Program-made: the position numbers and the translations under genes
NCBI RefSeq assembly: GCF_030272615.1
Contig: NC_081414.1
Span: forward strand, 821,497,896 to 821,561,895
Direction: 5' to 3'
DNA: 64,000 nt
Source of the DNA: Cryptomeria japonica
Taxonomy: Eukaryota > Streptophyta > Pinopsida > Cupressales > Cupressaceae
The notes under the pieces: model-generated
What the model was told of the DNA's origin: nothing
Seen by the model: the letters and a program-made list of their open reading frames with translations, nothing else
Databases searched by the model: none
Part shown: piece by piece, positions 11,640 to 24,130 of the stretch
Position numbering within the stretch: position 1 is the first letter of the stretch
Layout: each line of letters begins with the position of its first letter

Positions 11640-11870
11640 CATTTGCATGACACCACCAAAACCAAGTGTCCAAACAATATCTTTGACATAACCAAGTAAT
11701 CTCAAAATGATAACAGATCATCCTCGGTGTCGATGAACAATATAACCTATCGGTGAACCAGATACCGGTGACTGTGCATAAGTCACTGAACATGCTAATA
11801 AGTGTTCAAAAATATTGACATGTGTTGACATCAATGACAAAACCAATGCAACACATCCATAATACCAACA
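11640..11870 (-). repeat. Copia-2, 3' LTR remnant
   Basis: About 230 bases match the outer end of the 5' LTR at 17,240-17,461, ending ATAATACCAACA. The inner three quarters of this LTR are missing or diverged. Confidence 0.8.
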
Positions 11871-12246
11871 ATCTCCCCCTTTGACATTGATGGCAACACA
11901 AGATGGAAAAACCATCTAAGTGCCAAGGAAGAAATACCAAAAACCAAAAACCAACAATCTCCCAAAGAGATCAATTACCAGAAATCAAAATACATAATAT
12001 TTCTCCCCCTAGGAATAATCTCTCTGAAAAAGATAATGTGTTTTTCCATAGATATCTCTCCCCCTTTGATATCAAATACCAAAGCAATACAAAACCAAAT
12101 ACAATCAGTTCATAGAAATTATTTCAAATACCAATTGTTATAACCAAATTTATCCAACTGCTCCCCCTGAGAACTAGCTCTCCTCCATCAAAGCTAGAAA
12201 ATATTTCTCTATTAATTCTACAGGTCTGATGCCATGCTCCAATCGT
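11871..12246 (-). other. Copia-2 polypurine tract and 3' untranslated region
   Basis: The minus strand reads AAAGGGGGAGAT directly before the LTR. At least three further GGGGG runs (plus strand CTCCCCCTAG, CTCCCCCTTTG, CTCCCCCTGAG) are spread to 12,175, as seen also upstream of the Copia-4 3' LTR. No gene is seen. Confidence 0.75.
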
Positions 12247-13700
12247 CTAAGTCTCTATCGGTGAGGGTATAACTCCAAGCTACTCTTTGAGATATTGAAA
12301 AGCTTCCTTAGGCAAAGGCTTAGTAAAGATATCTGCAATCTACTCTTTAGTATTCACATAAACCAATTTCACTTCTTTTGCTTCAACATTCTCTTTCAGA
12401 AAATTGAATTTGATAGAAACATGTTTAGTTTTAGAGTGAAATATCGGATTATTAGAGATATCATTTGCTGCCATATTATCACAGTAAATGATTATAGGTT
12501 CTTTACATTTTTCCTTTATATCCTTCAACATTTTCCTAATCCATAATAGTTGTGTACAATTAGTTGTTGCTGCAACATATTCTGATTTTGCTATTGATAA
12601 TGATGTACAACTTTGTTTCTTTCTCAACCATGAAATTAATCTGCTACCAAGAAAAAATGCTCCGTCGGTGGTGCTCTTTCTATCATCTACATATTCTACC
12701 CAATTTGCATCTGTGTATGCACATAAATCAAAATTTTCATCTTTAGGATACCATAAACCAAGATTTGTTGTGCCTTGCAGATACCGGAAAATCCTTTTCA
12801 TTGCTGATTCATGATTTTCCTAAGGATTACTTTGAAATCTTGAAACGATACATACTGCATTCATAATATCAGGTGTTGTTTCTATCAAATACAGTAAACC
12901 TCTAATCATAGATTTATATCTTGTCAGATTAATAGGTGTTGATTCATCCTTCAATGATAGTTTATCAATTGTAGTCATAGTAGTACTTACTAGGTTAGAG
13001 TTTTCCATACCAAATTTCTTTAGTAGTTCTTTCAAGTACTTTGATTGATTTATGAATATACCTTTATCAGTTTGTGAAATATGCAATCCTAAAAATAATT
13101 TTATCTCCCCAATCATAGACATTTCAAATTCTTCCTGCATCTTATTACAAAAGTCTTTACACAATCCTTCTTCTCCTCCAAAAATGATATCATCAACAAA
13201 AACTTCAATAACAAAGATGTCATCATTAGTAGCTTGAAAATATATTTGTCCAATCTAGCATACCAAGCTCTAGGAGCTTGCTTCAATCCATATAAAGCTT
13301 TCCTTAACCTGCAAACCATATCTTTGTCATCTGTCAAAGAAAATACATCAGGTTATTCAATGTAAACTTCCTCTTCAAGATCACCATTCACAAATGCACA
13401 TTTAACATCCATTTGATATACTTTATAGTTCTTGTGTGCTGCAAATGCTAGAAATAATCTGACTGCCTCAATTCTAGCTACCGGTGCAAAGGTTTCATTG
13501 TAGTCAATTCCTTCTTTCTGTGAATATACCTTACACACTAATATTGCTTTGTTTCTGATTACCTTACCATCTTCATTAAGTTTATTTTTGAATACCCATC
13601 TAGTTCCAATTAAATTTTTGTTTTTAGGTCAGTGAACCAATGTCCATGTGTTATTCTTTTCAATTTGTTCTAATTCATCTTCCATAGCCTTAATCCAATG
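12247..13700 (-). pseudogene. Copia-2 reverse transcriptase and RNase H
   Basis: The RT starts around [11 protein letters not shown] and includes [19 protein letters not shown], the [19 protein letters not shown] block and the catalytic FVDDIIFGG (13,174-13,200). RNase H follows with YTDANW and the SKSEYVAA and YCDN blocks, ending near IFTKPLPKEAFQYL. A frameshift lies between the LDKY and VDD blocks, near 13,230. Stops occur at 13,629, 13,353, 12,820 and about 12,337. The domain order integrase-RT-RNase H identifies Ty1/Copia. The terminal TAG at 12,247 is in frame with the RNase H. Closely related to Copia-4, whose copy is intact at several positions broken here. Confidence 0.88.
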
Positions 13701-15300
13701 TTTATCTTCACATGCCTCATTAATAGTTGCTGGTTCAATTTGATAAATTAAACATACCTCTTCATTTATCAGTGTTCCTCTAGTCATTACACCTTGATAC
13801 TTATTCCCAATTATCGGATTTTTAGAGTGATTCAATCTTACATACCTGGGTGTATTCACTTGCTGCTGTTCTTCAGTCACTGTGGAATTCTCAGATGATG
13901 CCAATGTGATTGGATCAACATTTTGTACCGATATGCTCAGTGTAGGTTCATTTGTGATTATCTCAAGTGTCGATTCAGAGTCCATGGACCTTGAATTACC
14001 TCTGAACTGTTCATCAATCTTCACATTTGCACTCGCAATGGTTTTTTGCAATCTCTTATTAAAATATCTATATGCCTTTGTCTTAGATGAATAACCAAGA
14101 AATATTCCTTCATCACTTCTACGATCAAATTTTCCAATATAATCATCTCTCCTAATATAATATTTGCTTCCAAATATTCTAAAATATTTAAGAGTAGGAG
14201 TATTACCAATCCATAGTTCATGAGGGGTATTACCGGTTTCACCTTTGATGTGAACTCTGTTGAATGTGTAAACAGTTGTATTCACTACTTCTTTCCAATA
14301 CACATGAGGTAGGTTTGCTTCTGATATCATGCTTCTAGCTACATCCAAAATAGTTTGGTTCTTCCTTTCCACAACTCCATTCTGCTGGGGTGTCCGAGGT
14401 GCTAATAATTGTCTTTTGATTCCATTCACTTCACAGAATGTATTAAATTCCTTAGATTTGAATTCACCTCCTTGATCTGATCTCAAACATTTGTATTTCT
14501 TATCAGTTTCATTCTCTACCATTACCTTGAATAGTTTGAATTTCCCAAAAGCTTATGATTTCTCCCTCAGAAAAGTAACCCAACACATTCTAGAATAATC
14601 ATCAATGATTAGCATAAAATATCTATCTCCTTGTAAACTTCTAGTTCTTGCTGGACCACATAAATCAGTATGAATTAAGTCAAGAACATTATTGGATTTC
14701 TCTGGAATACTCTTAAAAGTTGTTCTAACTTGCTTTCCGAATTGACATTCCTTACATACCGGATTGTGAGGTTTTATAATCTTAGGTAAATCCTTTATTG
14801 CCTTAGTAGTAATGATTTTCACAATGCAATCAAAATTTACATGACAAAGTCTTTTATGCCATAATCAACTTTCATCAATATGTGCAATCAAGCATGTCTT
14901 CTCATTGTGATTCAAATGAAAGATATTACCTCTAGTCTGATTACCAGTTGCAATTTCCAAACCAATTCTATTCATGATTTTGCATTTACCATTCTTGAAT
15001 TATAACTGAAATCCCTTTTCAACTAATTGACCAACACTCAAAAGATTATGCTTCAAACCTTCAACATAATAAACATTGTCAGTATTGTGCTTAACATCAA
15101 AAGATATAGTGCCTTTTCCTCTGATCAAACAAGCTTTATCATCCCCAAATCTTACTACACCTCCATTGTATTCCTGAAAGATTAAGAATTTACTTTTATC
15201 ACCAGCCATATGATGTGAACATCCATAATCAATTATCCATTCATCCTTTTCTTCAATTTTAGCTTCCAGGGTTTGCTCTTCCGGTTGTTCAATAGGTACC
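13701..15300 (-). pseudogene. Copia-2 protease and integrase
   Basis: The frame continues from gag. The protease active site should read DSG but is DYGCSHHM here (about 15,207-15,230), an inactivating change of the catalytic triad. The GAG-pre-integrase segment holds the zinc-binding HKRLCHVNF...CKEC residues. The integrase core shows all three acidic positions: IHTDLCG, RSDQGGEF and GVVERKN, with the PRTPQQNG block. Stops at 15,000, 14,865 and 14,553 each stand where the Copia-4 copy has Gln or Trp. Integrase would insert the cDNA with a 5-bp target duplication. The C-terminal part after DEQFRG is variable linker leading to RT. Confidence 0.88.
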
Positions 15301-16346
15301 AGTTGATCTTTAGTTATTGCAATAAAATCTCATCCATTGTCTATCAGTTCCTCATCAGAATCATCAGTAACTCCTTCACCAGCATAGTAACATGATTTGT
15401 CTCTATTCTTCTTAAATCTGTATCTCTGATATTCAGGGTTAGGCTTATATGTTCTTTTAGCTTCTTCTTTCAATCTTGCATGTATATTAGGACACCTAGA
15501 TGTCATATGACCAATTTTATTGCAGTTAAAACATTTAAATGGTGCTTTACCTTCATACTTACTTTCAATTGGACCTTTAGGCATCTTCCTTGCAAATAGT
15601 GCTTCAAGCTCTTCAAGTTCTTCATTCTCTCTTCTGATTTCTTCAATTTCTCTAGCATAGAGTGCTTTCCAATCAGATTTTTCAGATGATGATGATGATG
15701 CTTTGAAAGATAAATCTATCTTAATTGTAACAACGAGACCAAATTCCTCAAGTTCAAAAGATGAAATTTTTCCAACCAAAGTATCTCTAGATACTGATGT
15801 ATTAGGCATTGTTCTCAATTCATTAATAGAAGTTACTTTCATTTTGTATGCCGGTGGCAACGCTCTTAAAACTTTAGAAACAATTTCATCTTCACTTAAG
15901 GATCCTCCACAACATTGTATACCCAAAACAATTTCATTAACTCTTTCCTTAAAAACAGAAATCCTTTCATCTTCTTGCATTTTGAGATTTTCATACCTGA
16001 CCCGGAAGCATTCCAGTTTTACAATTTTCATAGTGGTATCACCTTCATTCAATGTCTCTAATTTATCCCAAATAGCTTTAGCAGTAGATCGGTCTGATAA
16101 TCCCATGATTTGCTGATCTGACAATGTGCTCTAAAGTGCTTCTCTTGCTTTGCAATCATTCTCCTAATCTTTAGCCAAGGTAGGTGGATTAGGTTGACTT
16201 TGTGTAGGACCAACATAGCCATTCTTTGTAACATCCTATATGTCTTTTCCAATGCAATTCAGATGTGTCTCTATTCTGATCTTCCATATACCATAGTTAG
16301 TTCCATCAAGTTGTAGACTATCCTTCCTGAAATAGTTAGTTGCCAT
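15301..16346 (-). pseudogene. Copia-2 Gag
   Basis: The start MATNYFRKDSLQLDGTNYG lies about 45 bases inside the primer site. The body matches the plant Copia Gag family (UBN2 type): KAIWDKLETLNEGD, ISVFKERVNEIVLG and the LRALPPAYK block. A zinc knuckle CFNCNKIGHMTSRC is intact at 15,492-15,533. A Ser run and a Glu-rich segment precede the knuckle. Four stops are visible: three in the first 75 codons (after GKDI, LAKD and REAL) and one at 15,330. Gag is in frame with the protease-integrase part, as expected for a single Copia polyprotein. Confidence 0.88.
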
Positions 16347-16389
16347 AGAATCTCCTCAAGCTGTTAAACTTCTGCAAAAAGAGGACTTA

Positions 16390-16401
16390 GCTCTAATACC
16401 A
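16390..16401 (-). other. Primer binding site of Copia-2
   Basis: The minus strand reads TGGTATTAGAGC, one transition away from the canonical initiator-Met tRNA site in element A. Confidence 0.85.
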
Positions 16402-16403
16402 AT

Positions 16404-17461
16404 TCTTAGGACCTAGAGGCAATTGAGAGGGGAGGGATGAATCAGTTATCTATTAATTTTAACCCAAATATAACTTAACCAAACTTAATGCATAATATCG
16501 GTAAACCAAACTTAATGTCGGTTGATAGTTTAACAGTTAATAACAGTACCAATAAAGTTTAATGCATGAAACAGAAAGACAAATAACATTCACAACACAT
16601 AACACAAATATTTGTATGTGGAAACCCTGTAAGGGGTAAAACCACGGTGGGAAACCTTACCCACAATTAGATGATACTACTGCAGATAGTTTGTGTGTAC
16701 AAATGGGGTCTGCACATGCAGAAAGGCCAACTTCCTAGAGCTCACTGCTGAATAACAAAATGGGAATCACACTGACTACAATTGGATGGTTAAATTCAAT
16801 GATAATGTACTACTCAAAATAGCATCTTCATATGCTGGATTCAGTACTAGTTAAGCTCTGATTGTCTTCTTCATACCTTCCTTGAATCTTCAAATGATGT
16901 CTGCAGGTATAGCTCTACTTAAATTTGCATATACTTTATTACAATCATTTTCACACCTTCTCTAGTCAATATTAATCTCACAAATGAGATCTTACATATA
17001 TACCAAAACCTAAGACCAAATGTGTAGGTTGGCTTACTAAGAATATTACAATTAAATCAATTACAAATGAATCAATATGCGATGCATCATGTTGGTTCAA
17101 TGTATTTACAATAATAACCAATCAATAAGTCATCTCCATAACATGTCGTGCTGATTTGGAATAGATAATGTTTGCCGGTCCATAACCTAGACCAATTTTC
17201 AGGTAACAAAAAGTGTGCAAACTCGATTAGACCAATAACCAAATCACCAGAACCAAGTGTCCAAACAATGTCTTCAACATAACCAAGTAATCTCCAGGTG
17301 ATAACGGATCATCCTAAGTGCTGGTGAATAATATAACATGTCGATGAACCAGATATCGGTAACTCTGCATAAGTCATTGAACATGCTGATAAGTGTTCAC
17401 AAGTGTTGACAGGTGTTGACAGCAATGACAAAACCAATGCAACACATCCATAATACCAACA
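16404..17461 (-). repeat. 5' LTR of Copia-2
   Basis: This 1,058-bp LTR ends in CCAACA. Its inner end reads TCTTAGGACC, where TGTTAGGACC is expected from the related LTRs, so the terminal TG is mutated. It carries the GAGAGGGG...ATGAATCAGT motif at the inner end. Its right edge abuts the coding region of Copia-3, so Copia-2 appears to have inserted into or next to that older element. Confidence 0.85.
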
Positions 17462-20133
17462 ATTTCTCCCTTTTATTTCTATTTGATTATATTTAATGAA
17501 TTTTAACATGCGATGGTTTTCAGTGCTTTCATCTGAACCAATCTTTTTCTTGAGCACCCATTTGCAACCAACATGTTTTCATCCTTCAGGAGATGGTACA
17601 AGATCCCATGTATCATTCTTTTTCAAAGTTGTCATTTCTTCTTCCATTACAATCTTCCAAGATTCTGCATCATTCATACCTAATGCTTCTTCTACAGATT
17701 TCAGTTCATCCATATTAGTATTGAAAGAAAAAATGCATCTCCAATCGTCAGGTGAATACGTTTCAAGTGGTTTTCTATGTCTTGTAGACCGTCAAACAAG
17801 TTGAGTTAGAGGATATTCCTCCTCTTTTGAAGATTCAGAGCTAGACGAGCTCTCCTCAACTTCTTACCCTATCTATGGGTCTTGATTCAACTCTTTCTTG
17901 TGTAGAAGTAAACTAAATCACATCTTCATTTTTAGTTTGTTCTGGCTACAATGTAACAAAAGGAGGCTTAATTTTCTAAAAATAACACTTCTACTATGAA
18001 TTACCTTATGTGCAACAGGGTCCCAAAGATTGTATCCTTTCACACCATAACTATACCCAATGAAGATACATTTCACAACCTTGTTCTCCAACTTTGTCTG
18101 CTTCTTTGGCACATGTGCATATGCCTCACAACCAAAAATTCTAAGATGTCTCAATGAATGCTTGTGACCCAACCATGCTTCCATATGTGTTTTATCAACA
18201 AGGGCTGAAGTAGGAGACCTGTTAATTAGGTAGCAAGAAGTGGCAACAACTTCAACCCAAAAATTTTGTTCTAGACCAGGACCACTCAGCATACTCCTAG
18301 CCTTCTCCATCAATGTTCTATTCATTCTTTCTGGAACTCCATTATGTTATGAAGAATATAGAGTTGTCTTCTGTTTATTAGTACCATAGTCTTTATTAGA
18401 GAAAAAATCATCACCATTATTAGTCCTCAAAATTTAAATTTTCTTTCTAGTCTGCAACTCAACCATTCCTTTAAATTCTTTAAATCAATTGAAAACTTCA
18501 GATTTACTCTTTTAAAAATATACCCATGTCCTACTAAAATCATCAATAAATGAAACATAATATGTGGATTTTCCAATCAAATGAATATATATTGGATCAA
18601 ACACATCAGAATGAATAAGATCCAAAACACGACAAGTTTTATGAGAACTTGAGTAAAACTGAACATGATTTTGTTTTCCATAAATGTAATGCTTACATAA
18701 ATCAAAGTCAAGATTACAATCATTCAAACCTTCAACAAGGTTTTTTTATTTTTTTAGGTCCTTAGACCCTTTTCTCCAACGTGGTCAAGCCTCTGGTGCG
18801 ACAACATAGTCTTCTCTGCAGGTAACTTTGCTTCAAAAGAAAGAGCACCCTTAGCTACTCAAAATCCATTTCCATCTGTTGAAGGTGAAACCCTCAAATC
18901 TTCCACAGATTTACTTTTTACAGAAGTGCTATTACACTCAACAGTGTATGCATCTAGCTTATACAAAGTGTTGACCCTGACACCTCTACAAATTACCATA
19001 GAACCCTTAATCATCTTAGATACTGCTTTAGAAAAGACTACCTGCACACTCGCATCTATCAGTTTGCTCATAGACAACAAATTTCATTTTAAACCAGGGA
19101 TATGCAACACACCATTAATACTTTTTATTCTACCATCAGAAAACCTGATTCTAACTTTACCTTGACTAACAATATCTAAATGTGAATCATCACCCAAGTA
19201 CACTTTACTTCCATTAAATTCTTCATATTTAGAAAACCAATCTCTATTGGCAGCCATATGAAAAGATGCACTTGAGTCGATTAACTAGACATCATTACCT
19301 ACATGAGTCGCCAAAGCTGCAATAAATGCATCACCATCTTCCTTCTCAGATAGAATCAGAATCAATCTTTTTTTTTTCTTCTTCTTTTCTTCTTTGTAGT
19401 CCTTACGGATGTGACCTAGTTTACCGCAATTCCAGCAAATAACTTTGGACTTTCTAGGAGATTTCAATCTCCCTCTCGATTTGGACTTATCGCGCTTCTC
19501 ATTCTTCTTGCCTTTCTCCTTATGTCTTCAACAAATAGTTAGGGCTTCCTTCGAACTATGGGATACCTTCCTTCACATCTCTTCACCAAGTAGGGCACCT
19601 ACTACATCTTCAGACTTCAAAACAAAATAAGTACTACCGATAGCCATAACAAGAGAATCCCATGAATCAGGCAAAGAACAATGAAAGATCTCTCATTTTT
19701 CCTCTTCATTCATCTTAACATCGACATATATTAATTGAGCCACCAACATATTGAATGCTTCCAGGTGGTCTACAACTTGTCCACCATCTTCCATCTTCAA
19801 GGAATATAATTTCTTCCTCAAGAAAATACGATTTAATAAATATTTCGCTTGATACATTTCACCAAGCTTAGTCCATAACTTCTTTGCAGTGCTTTCTTTG
19901 TGGACATTGATCAGAATAGAGTCTGCTAGGCACAGTCTAATTAGAACCTTGGCTTTTTGGTCCATAACATCATACTGAGCTGCCGCAGTATGATTTGAGG
20001 GCCTTTGGACATTCACATCAATAGCATCCCATAGATCTCAATCTATTAGTAAATCTTCCATCCTCAGCTTCCACATCTCAAAATTTGTTCCATTAAATTT
20101 CTCCACCTCTATTTTCCTTGACGAACTTGCCAT
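17462..20133 (-). pseudogene. Copia-3 gag-protease-integrase, RT mostly missing
   Basis: This is a different Copia lineage. Gag starts MASSSRKIEVEKFNGTNFEM at 20,133. The zinc knuckle is CWNCGKLGHIRKDY (about 19,396-19,437), its last Cys replaced by Tyr, next to a slippage-prone Lys run. The protease reads DSSASFHM where DSGAS is normal. Integrase pieces are visible as HQRLDHV, LIHSDVFDP and NGVPERMNRTLMEKARSML, followed by the ATSCYLINRSP and HLRIFGCEAYAH blocks. The frame changes between about 18,860 and 18,730. The sequence stops just inside the RT (GCKWVLKKKIGSDE) at the Copia-2 LTR. The catalytic RT and RNase H are absent from the window. Confidence 0.85.
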
Positions 20134-20244
20134 CTAAAAATTCCTACAAAAAGATCAAAAAGTGTCTTCTGTACAAGCTCCCACTCAAAACATGGATTAG
20201 TTCAAAAAACCCAACAACCCACAACTGAAACTAAAGGTGATCAA

Positions 20245-20256
20245 GCTATGATACCA
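20245..20256 (-). other. Primer binding site of Copia-3
   Basis: The minus strand reads TGGTATCATAGC, matching the initiator-Met tRNA site except for one base. It lies two bases from the LTR edge. Confidence 0.8.
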
Positions 20257-20258
20257 CT

Positions 20259-20707
20259 TGTAAGGAAGTTAAGTAGCAAAACAACTTCCTACACTAACCT
20301 TGAGAGGAGGGTAATGCAAATTTTTTTATAGATCATCACAACAGTTACATAAAATAGAAATAGATATAATAACATTCAAACTATAACATAGTGATTTATG
20401 TGGGGAAAACCTTTTCGGGAGAAAAACCCCACCCTCCAAAATTTGCCCAATATATTATTCCGCAATAAAAAAAATTACAATATACTTGCAGAGAAAGCTC
20501 CTCGCAAAAGTACCACTAATCAGAGATTCAGAGGTAACTCAATAGCTATAAGACTCTTACACACTACCTCTATCTCATGCACCTCATATATAGGAGATAT
20601 AATACAAGAAACCGTCAAATGGTACCATTGGCTAAAACCACCCAATAAGGTATAGCCAACCTTATCTCCCTTCTAGATTCCCTATGACATGCCCCTGTCT
20701 TTTTACA
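20259..20707 (-). repeat. 5' LTR of Copia-3 (outer end tentative)
   Basis: The LTR begins TGTAAGGAAG beside the primer site. The outer edge is placed at TTTTTACA because this gives matching TGTAA/TTACA ends and a plausible length of 449 bp. No second copy exists in the window to confirm it. Confidence 0.6.
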
Positions 20708-21189
20708 ACTCATTGTGTCCGATGTATTTTACATTTCTTATTTTAGGAGTACAAACTTTTGGAGGCCATAACTTGAGAACCGTGTGTCCTATTGACGAAC
20801 CATTTGAAGCACTAGAAATCTATTGAAGTTCTCTATTGTCTTGTAAACCACTTTGCCATTTATGCCCACTTTTCAGGGCATTTCGGGGCCTCTGAAGTCC
20901 TCAAAATTAAATTTAAACCTTTCATTGGACCCCTCCAGAACAGAAAATTTAATATCATCAAAACTAGTTGTGATCTTGTGATGTAACTTTACTAAAATGC
21001 TTATCTAGCCGACCAGAAGCTTCAGAGAGAATTTCACACCATTTCATGCTCAAATCAAAACTTACTATAAATAGTAACCTCATGTAAATGCAAGGTTGAG
21101 ACACCATTTTTCCAACATAAATCATCCATGTTGGTGGAGTAAACTATCAAAACAAACATTGACACATAAGAGATTCCGCATAACATATT
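20708..21189. other. Unassigned sequence upstream of the gypsy remnant
   Basis: No convincing coding region. It may be the flank into which Copia-3 inserted or degraded pol sequence of the following gypsy element. Confidence 0.35.
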
Positions 21190-24130
21190 CTTACCACAAT
21201 ACTTGATAGAAAAATAAAGACCGAAGTTCATAAGTTTCTTCACAAAACGATAAATCAATTTTGCATGGTCATATGCAGATATGCCTGGACTAGACCCTAA
21301 TCTAGTAATGCACCATTTGATAGTTACACCAAGAGAAAAGCTAGTGAAGCAAAAATTAAGGAATGCATCCACAAGTGGCACTATTAGTTAAGGTAGAAAT
21401 TGAGAAACTGCTGAATGTTGGATTCATAAGACCAATTAACTACCCCAAGTGGATTTCTAACTTAGTACATGTCAGCAAGAAAGATCGCAGCATTGAAATA
21501 TGTAGAGATTTCAGAGACATCAACAAAGCTTGTCCTAAATATAACTTTTTGTCACCAATTATTGACTTGATAGTGGATCTTACAGCTAGTCATGCAATGT
21601 TATCATTGATGGATGGATTTTCTGGCTACAACTAGATAAAAATTGAACTTGAAGATCAGCACAAAAAAGCATTTACTTGTCCCTAGGGAGCCTTTTGTTG
21701 GAATATTATGCCCTTTGGAATAAAGAACGCGGGTGCCACATAGCAAAGAGCTATGACTACCATCTTTCATGATCTTATGCATGTTACCGTGGAAGATTAT
21801 GTTGATGACCTCCTCGGTAAATAATTAGAAAGAGAAACACATTTGGATTATCTTTCAGTGGTCTTCGACCGATTAGAGAAATACAAAGTAAGATTAAATC
21901 CTAAGAAGTGTGTCTTTGGAGTAACCTCAGGGAATTTCCCTGGATACATTGTCTCAAAGATAGGAATTGAAGCCGATCCAACAAAAGTCAGAGCTATATT
22001 AGAAATGCCACATACCAAAGAGCCATGACTACCATCTTTCATGATCTTATGCATGTTACCGTGGAAGATTATGTTGATGACCTCCTCGGTAAATAATTAG
22101 AAAGAGAAACACATTTGGATTACCTTTCAGTGGTCTTCGGCCGATTAGAGAAATACAAAGTAAGATTAAATCCTAAGAAGTGTGTCTTTGGAGTAACCTC
22201 TATGAAAATCCTTGGATACATTGTCTCAAAGACAGGAATTGAAGCTGATCCAACAAAAGTCAGAGCTATATTAGAAATGCCACCACCAAAGAATATCAGT
22301 CAACTTCGGTCTCTATAGGGAAAACTCTAGTCTATACGACGATTCATAGCTCAACTTGCAAATAAATGTCATCCTTTTCAACATCTACTTCACAAAAACA
22401 TCAAATTCAAGTTGGATGATAAATGTCAATAGGATTTGTAGATACTCAAAGATTATCTCCTAAATCCACTAGTTTTGATGCTGCCAATTCTAGGAAAACC
22501 CCTGTTACTCTACATATCAGCTACACAATTAACACTAGGGACACTCTTGGCACAATAAGATAATGAAGGCAAAGAAAGATTGATATATTAAATTAGTCGC
22601 ACTTTGGTTGACTATGTGCTTAACTACACATCGATTGAGCGTGCATGTCTTGTTGTCGTTTTTGCCTCGCAAAAATTATGATATTACATGCTAACTCATA
22701 AAACTATGCTCATCGCAAGGATAGAGCCACTAAAATATCTTCTCAATAAAGCAACACTCACTGGAAGATTAGCTAAATGGGTTATGATCCTAAGTGAATA
22801 GGACATCAAATATGTGGATACAAAAGAAATTAAAGGACAAGCTATTGTAGATCAATTGGCAGATGCACCCATAGTTGATGATACTCCTATGAATTCAGAG
22901 TTTCTAGATGAATCCATTTTGACAGTGACACACACAAAGCCTTGGAAATTGTACTTTGATGGTTCATACACATAGAATGGTGCAGGAGCTAGCATCCTCT
23001 TTATCACACCTCAAGGGGATTCTATTCCTAAATCATACTGGTTGTCATTTCCTTGCACCAATAACATAGCAGAATATAAGGCATTAACAATGGGATTGCG
23101 AATTGTAGTTTAGTGGAAGATCCAAGAACTTCATATTTTTGGGGACTCTCAACTTGTAATTCATCAAAAAAATGATGATTAACTCAAAAGATGAAAAATT
23201 ATTTCCTTATAAGAAAATAGTAGATGATTTCAAACAATACTTCATAGAGATAATCTTTGAGAAGATTACAAGGGAAAACCATCGAGTTGCAGATGCCATG
23301 GCTACTATTGCTTCATTGATCGATCCACCGCAGAATGAAACCTTCTATGAGTTCTTGGTGGACAATATTTTGGTCACCTTATATGAGATCACTCCTACTG
23401 AGATGATATGTGTCGCTGGTCCTGATTCCCCTTGGTATGGTGCCATATTTACATACCTTTGCAACAATACCCTTCCCCTTGACCTATCGAACAATCAACG
23501 TCGTACTTTCATTCACCAATCTTCTTGTTATGTCATTTTAGCCTATACCCTTTACCGTCAAGGTCTAGATGGTACTCTTCTTATATGTTTAGAGAGTTAC
23601 AAAGCTCATATTGTGTTATGAGAAGTTCAGGAAGGTATATGTGGTACCCACTCTAGTGGCCCGACCTTAGCCAAGAAACTTATTAGGACTGGATACTATT
23701 GGTCCACTATGGAAAAAGATTCATATCAGTTTGTCAAGAAAATGTAAGCAATGTCAAATTAATGGAGACCTCATTTATGCACTAACTCAAGAACTTCAAC
23801 CTATTGTGACTCCTTGGCCCTTTTGTCAGTGGGGACACGATCTCATAGGCAAGATTCACTCTCCTTCTTCTAATGGCCATAAATTCATTATCACTTCTAC
23901 GAAATATTTCACAAAATGGATTGAAGTCGTTGCTCTCACCCAACTCATTGGAAAATAGATTGCCACATTCATTCTTAACTATATTATCTATCTCTATGGT
24001 GGTCCTCTTTCCATTATCACAGATAATGAACATCCCTTCAAGAACCAGGATGTTCGTGACCTTTGTGATCGCTTCCATATTAACCACCACTTCTCCATGT
24101 TGGTTTCCAAACAAGATTTATGCTATCTGA
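21190..24130 (+). pseudogene. Ty3/gypsy (Tat-type) pol remnant: RT, two RNase H, integrase
   Basis: The region opens with FAWSYADMPGLDP and the RT block MHPQVALLVKVEIEKLL, then DFRDINKACP, LMDGFSGYN and the catalytic EDYVDDLL. RNase H follows (LLYISATQLTLGTLLAQ, SIERACL). A second RNase H begins KLYFDGSYT with NNIAEYKALTMGL and GDSQLVIHQ; this extra archaeal-type RNase H is characteristic of the Tat lineages. Integrase has GTHSSG, CKQCQ, a WGHDLIGKI start and SIITDNEHPF, but the sequence ends before the third catalytic residue (Glu). Stops, frameshifts and a 272-bp internal duplication inactivate it. Gag, protease and both LTRs are not recognisable. Confidence 0.85.
21753..22296 (+). repeat. 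272-bp tandem duplication inside the gypsy RT
   Basis: The segment starting ATGACTACCATCTTTCATG at 21,753 recurs at 22,025, an offset of 272 bases. Both copies contain the VEDYVDDLLGK coding stretch and the following RT sequence through RAILEMP. They differ at several sites (for example TTCGACCGAT versus TTCGGCCGAT), so the duplication is not very recent. Since 272 is not a multiple of 3, it also shifts the frame. Confidence 0.9.

Noticed and set aside
12488-12814. Plus-strand frames opposite the Copia RNase H
   Set aside because: They are antisense shadows of a well-supported pol region and show no independent conservation.
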